Shown here piece by piece: positions 8,248 through 10,354 of a stretch of DNA of 10,354 bases. How positions within the stretch are numbered: the first letter of the stretch is position 1; the number at the start of each line of letters is the position of its first letter. The DNA is from an uncultured Bacilli bacterium. Lineage in GTDB: Bacteria > Bacillota_I > Bacilli_A > RF39 > UBA660. The notes under the pieces were generated by a model. That model saw only the letters and a list, made by a program, of their open reading frames with translations. It had not been told where the DNA came from and made no database searches. The translations under genes and the position numbers were made by a program. The stretch is taken from NCBI GenBank assembly GCA_947598455.1, contig CANQFI010000058.1, positions 1-10,354 of the forward strand, given 5' to 3'.

Positions 8248-8274
8248 AAAAAAAAAGTTACTAAGTAACTTTTT
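8248..8274 (-). terminator. Rho-independent terminator of glmS
   Basis: On the minus strand, AAAAAGTTAC (8274-8265) pairs with GTAACTTTTT (8261-8252) around a three-base loop TTA, and the T-run continues to 8248. The outer stem includes the last two bases of the glmS stop codon TAA. Only GTTAC/GTAAC contributes GC pairs, so termination may be incomplete and allow some readthrough into the giant gene. The structure is symmetric enough to act on the plus strand too, but no plus-strand gene ends here. Confidence 0.8.
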
Positions 8275-10060
8275 ATTCAACCGTAACACTCTTCGCTAGA
8301 TTTCTTGGTTTATCTATATCACAATCCTTTAATTTAGCTACATAATAAGCTATTAATTGACAATTAATCATTACTAAAGCTCCACTTATTAAATCATGTA
8401 CTTTAGGTATTATAATTAATTCTTTATATAAAGTTTTATCTTTAATATCTTCATTACTAATGATAATACTTAATGCTTTTCTTGCACATACTTCTTTTAC
8501 ATTACTTAAAGTTTTATATCTTATATCATCATCATCAGTAACAATACTTATAACTGGTGTTTTATCTTCAATCAAACTTATTGTTCCATGTTTTAATTCT
8601 CCAGCTGCATAAGCTTCACTATGTATATAACTTACTTCTTTTAACTTTAAAGAAGCTTCCATACATAATGCATAATCACATTTACGTCCTAAATAAAATA
8701 TATCTTTATTTTGATAAATTAATTTAGCAATTTCTTCTAATTTATCCTTTTTAGCTAATTCATTTTCAATTAACTTATCAATATTTTTATATTCATTTAA
8801 TACATCTTCATTTAAAGTTTTATTATTTATTCCTAAATATAACGCTATTAAAGATAACATCATCATTTGACAAAGATAAGCTTTAGTCGTTGCCACAGCT
8901 ATTTCTGGACCAGCTTTAATATATAATACTTTATCAGCTTCACGAGCGATTGAAGAACCAACAACATTAACAATAGCTAAAGTATCTACATTATCTTTTT
9001 TAGCTTTTCTTAAAACAGCTAAAGTATCAGCTGTCTCTCCAGACTGACTAATTAATATAATTAAATGATGTCTATTATAAATATGTTCTGTATATCTATA
9101 TTCTGATGCAATATCAACATTAACCGGTATCTTAGCATATTTATTAATTAAATATTTACCTACTAATCCAACATGATAAGCACTACCACATCCAACAATA
9201 TCTATTGCATCATACTTTTCTAAACCAGCCATTTTTTCTTTTAAAGCTTCATAACTACTTATATATTCATTAATCGTTTCCATTACTACTTTAGGTTGTT
9301 CAAATATTTCCTTAAGCATATAATGTTCATAACCATTTTTCATTGCTGCTTCCTTACTACCCTCAAACATAACTAAAGATCTCGTACTAATATCTCCTGA
9401 TGCATCATATATTGTTACATCATCATTACTTAGTACTGCATATTCATCATTTAATAATAAATAATACATATTTGTATATTCTAAGATAGCAGGAACATCA
9501 CTAGCAATAAAATTCCCTTCTTCACTTATTCCTATAATAAGAGGACTATCTTTTCTAATAGCATATATTTCATCTTTACCATCAACTAAAATACCTAAAG
9601 CATAACTACCTACTAAATAATCTTTTAATCTAGCTAAGACTTTTATCATATCTTTTTCTTTACTATATAATTTATCTATTAAAGCAGCTACTACTTCACT
9701 ATCAGTTTCACTTTTAAATTTATAATCACTTAACTCTTTTTTTAAATCTTCATAATTTTCAATAATTCCATTATGAACTAAAGTTATTTTACCTACTTTA
9801 TGAGGATGACTATTAACTTTACAAGGTCGTCCATGTGTCGCCCATCTTGTATGACCTATACCTATATAAGAATCAATATCTTTTTTTATTTTTTCTTCTA
9901 AAATAGATATTCGACCTTCTTCTTTTTCTATTTGTACTTTATCATTTAATTTATAAGCAATACCTGCACTATCATAACCTCGATATTCTAATGATTCTAA
10001 CCCCTTTATTATTTTCGGAATACACTTATCTTTTCCAATGTATCCAACTATTCCACACAT
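8273..10060 (-). CDS. glmS: Glutamine--fructose-6-phosphate aminotransferase (isomerizing)
   Basis: It converts fructose-6-phosphate and glutamine to glucosamine-6-phosphate and glutamate, the first committed step toward UDP-GlcNAc and peptidoglycan; cytosolic. The protein is 595 residues, a normal family length. The N-terminal Ntn-type glutaminase domain (1 to about 215) starts MCGIVGYIG, with Cys2 becoming the N-terminal nucleophile after Met removal. It also has EYRGYDSAGIA (25-35), GHTRWATHG (69-77) and HNGIIENY (96-103). The two sugar-isomerase (SIS) domains carry CGSAYH (291-296), ISQSGETADT (337-346) and AGPEIAVATTKAY (383-395), then SEAYAAGELKHG (481-492) and the typical C-terminus DKPRNLAKSVTVE. 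The start at 10060 is chosen because it places Cys at position 2 and has GGAGG 7 bases upstream. A longer TTG-initiated frame from 10078 would run through that ribosome binding site. It is controlled by the glmS ribozyme in its leader and appears to be a single-gene unit with its own promoter and terminator. Confidence 0.98.
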   Translation of the reverse strand: MCGIVGYIGKDKCIPKIIKGLESLEYRGYDSAGIAYKLNDKVQIEKEEGRISILEEKIKKDIDSYIGIGHTRWATHGRPCKVNSHPHKVGKITLVHNGIIENYEDLKKELSDYKFKSETDSEVVAALIDKLYSKEKDMIKVLARLKDYLVGSYALGILVDGKDEIYAIRKDSPLIIGISEEGNFIASDVPAILEYTNMYYLLLNDEYAVLSNDDVTIYDASGDISTRSLVMFEGSKEAAMKNGYEHYMLKEIFEQPKVVMETINEYISSYEALKEKMAGLEKYDAIDIVGCGSAYHVGLVGKYLINKYAKIPVNVDIASEYRYTEHIYNRHHLIILISQSGETADTLAVLRKAKKDNVDTLAIVNVVGSSIAREADKVLYIKAGPEIAVATTKAYLCQMMMLSLIALYLGINNKTLNEDVLNEYKNIDKLIENELAKKDKLEEIAKLIYQNKDIFYLGRKCDYALCMEASLKLKEVSYIHSEAYAAGELKHGTISLIEDKTPVISIVTDDDDIRYKTLSNVKEVCARKALSIIISNEDIKDKTLYKELIIIPKVHDLISGALVMINCQLIAYYVAKLKDCDIDKPRNLAKSVTVE

Positions 10061-10067
10061 AAAAATT

Positions 10068-10091
10068 CCTCCATACAAAAAAATATGGAGG
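10068..10091 (-). promoter_or_regulatory. Hairpin sequestering the glmS Shine-Dalgarno sequence
   Basis: In the mRNA, CCTCCATA (10091-10084) is perfectly complementary to TATGGAGG (10075-10068) across an eight-base loop TTTTTTTG. The 3' arm contains the whole GGAGG ribosome binding site used 7 bases before the glmS ATG. The stem has eight pairs, four of them GC. It lies between the ribozyme and the start codon, so it may set translation strength or form a second switch. It is not a typical part of the glmS ribozyme. Confidence 0.65.
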
Positions 10092-10119
10092 ATTATCTTC
10101 TGTTACAATGTTGATTTTG

Positions 10120-10216
10120 CTTTTTAAATAACCCTAACGTTTCCATTCTTACGTAGTAATACCCGCCGAATCTTTCGAACCTTACTAACCTCGTCATCCA
10201 TAAAGGACCTGGCGCT
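10120..10216 (-). ncRNA. glmS ribozyme (glucosamine-6-phosphate-activated self-cleaving RNA)
   Basis: Read on the minus strand, the leader shows the conserved core in order: AGCGCC at 10216-10211, GACGAGG at 10195-10189, TTCGAAAGATTCGGCGGGTA at about 10179-10160, then GTAAG. Cleavage is expected between A at 10216 and G at 10215, activated by glucosamine-6-phosphate, the product of the adjacent glmS. A short P1 can form (10208-10205 with 10199-10196, loop TTTAT). TAGTAA (10187-10182) pairs with TTACTA (10159-10154) to enclose the core. After the core there is little room for the long P3 stem seen in Bacillus subtilis; GTAAG follows almost at once. The 3' boundary is uncertain because the P4 region is variable. 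Position directly upstream of glmS confirms the assignment. Confidence 0.93.
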
Positions 10217-10218
10217 AA

Positions 10219-10247
10219 CTTAAATTCTTTATCCTTTCTAATTTAAG
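10219..10247 (-). repeat. Leader hairpin just 5' of the ribozyme cleavage site
   Basis: CTTAAATT (10247-10240) and AATTTAAG (10226-10219) are perfectly complementary around a 13-base loop. The hairpin lies entirely in the 5' leader and ends two bases before the scissile A at 10216. It would remain on the short 5' cleavage product. It may keep the cleavage-site strand accessible or stabilise the released leader; only one GC pair supports it. Confidence 0.45.
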
Positions 10248-10258
10248 CTTTATACTTT

Positions 10259-10288
10259 ATTATATGCAAATCTTTTTATTAAAGTCAA
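10259..10288 (-). promoter_or_regulatory. Sigma-A-type promoter of glmS
   Basis: On the minus strand, TTGACT (10288-10283; consensus TTGACA) is followed after 18 bases by a perfect TATAAT (10264-10259). Initiation should fall around 10252, giving about 36 bases of leader before the ribozyme cleavage site. The first two T of the -35 box are the last bases of the T-tract of the upstream terminator. Confidence 0.85.
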
Positions 10289-10328
10289 AAAAAAGGAGAA
10301 AATTTGACGTTAATTTACTTTTTCTCCT
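10287..10328 (-). terminator. Rho-independent terminator of the gene upstream of glmS
   Basis: On the minus strand, AGGAGAAAA (10328-10320) pairs perfectly with TTTTCTCCT (10302-10294) around a 17-base loop, followed by a run of T from 10293 to 10287. It separates glmS from whatever gene lies to the right. The T-run merges into the glmS -35 box, so the two transcription units are tightly packed. Confidence 0.8.
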
Positions 10329-10354
10329 GTTATTATTTCTAGTGTACTTAACAT
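10310..10354 (-). CDS. Possible C-terminal end of an unidentified upstream gene (partial)
   Basis: One minus-strand frame reads (M)LSTLEIITGEKVN and stops at TAA (10312-10310), placing the stop in the loop of the terminator just described. A gene ending inside its own terminator is common in compact AT-rich genomes, and a terminator here needs an upstream gene. Fourteen codons are too few to identify a family, and another frame is also open, so this is tentative. The Met at the window edge need not be a start. Confidence 0.3.
   Translation of the reverse strand: MLSTLEIITGEKVN

Noticed and set aside
8248..8274. Bidirectional terminator for convergent genes
   Set aside because: The stem could work on both strands, but no plus-strand gene approaches it and the flanking genes run in the same direction.
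10061..10078. TTG start that would lengthen glmS by six residues
   Set aside because: It would place the GGAGG ribosome binding site inside the gene and bury the catalytic Cys, which must become the N-terminal residue. ATG at 10060 is correct.
1..10354. Mycoplasma-type genetic code with TGA as Trp
   Set aside because: Conserved Trp in glmS (GHTRWATHG) and in the giant gene (PEWV) use TGG, and the reading frames are complete with TAA/TAG under the standard code. Nothing requires code 4.
1..10354. CRISPR array, insertion sequence, tRNA or rRNA
   Set aside because: No regularly spaced DNA repeats, transposase motifs, terminal inverted repeats with target duplications, or tRNA/rRNA sequence were seen on either strand.

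Overview
The window is a very AT-rich piece of a bacterial chromosome, most likely a low-GC Firmicute (Bacillota; Bacilli, Erysipelotrichia or an RF39-like gut lineage). Four things point that way: strong AGGAG-type ribosome binding sites, Asn/Ile/Lys/Leu/Tyr-rich proteins, a Firmicutes-style glmS ribozyme, and normal use of TGG for Trp with TAA/TAG stops, so the standard bacterial code fits. All supported genes are on the minus strand, so transcription runs from the right edge to the left.

Right edge (about 10079-10354): the possible last 14 codons of an unidentified gene run into a rho-independent terminator. The T-tract of that terminator overlaps the -35 box of a good sigma-A-type promoter. 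The promoter drives a leader that carries a glmS self-cleaving ribozyme, followed by a perfect hairpin that hides the Shine-Dalgarno sequence of glmS.

8273-10060: glmS, a complete 595-residue glutamine:fructose-6-phosphate aminotransferase that makes glucosamine-6-phosphate for peptidoglycan. Its product is the expected ligand of the ribozyme, which gives feedback control. A compact terminator overlaps its stop codon.

163-8205: one giant gene for a 2680-residue protein that I cannot assign to a named family. About 2100 residues look like a divergent helical solenoid containing at least two recognisable repeat types. After these come a compact alpha/beta module with a faint ADP-ribosyltransferase-like pattern, a coiled coil, and a C-terminal domain with the motif order of a HipA/PI3-4-kinase-like atypical kinase. 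It has no signal peptide or obvious membrane segment, so it is probably cytosolic. A perfect 16-bp palindrome overlaps its putative promoter.

1-199: the start of another gene, overlapping the giant gene by 37 bases in a different frame. It encodes a small, highly charged protein, probably coiled-coil, and continues beyond the left edge.

The glmS part is ordinary housekeeping with an interesting leader. The giant gene and its overlapping partner are the candidates for an undescribed system; any role (effector, defence, scaffold or other) is not shown by the sequence. No stretch over 300 bases lacks a gene.
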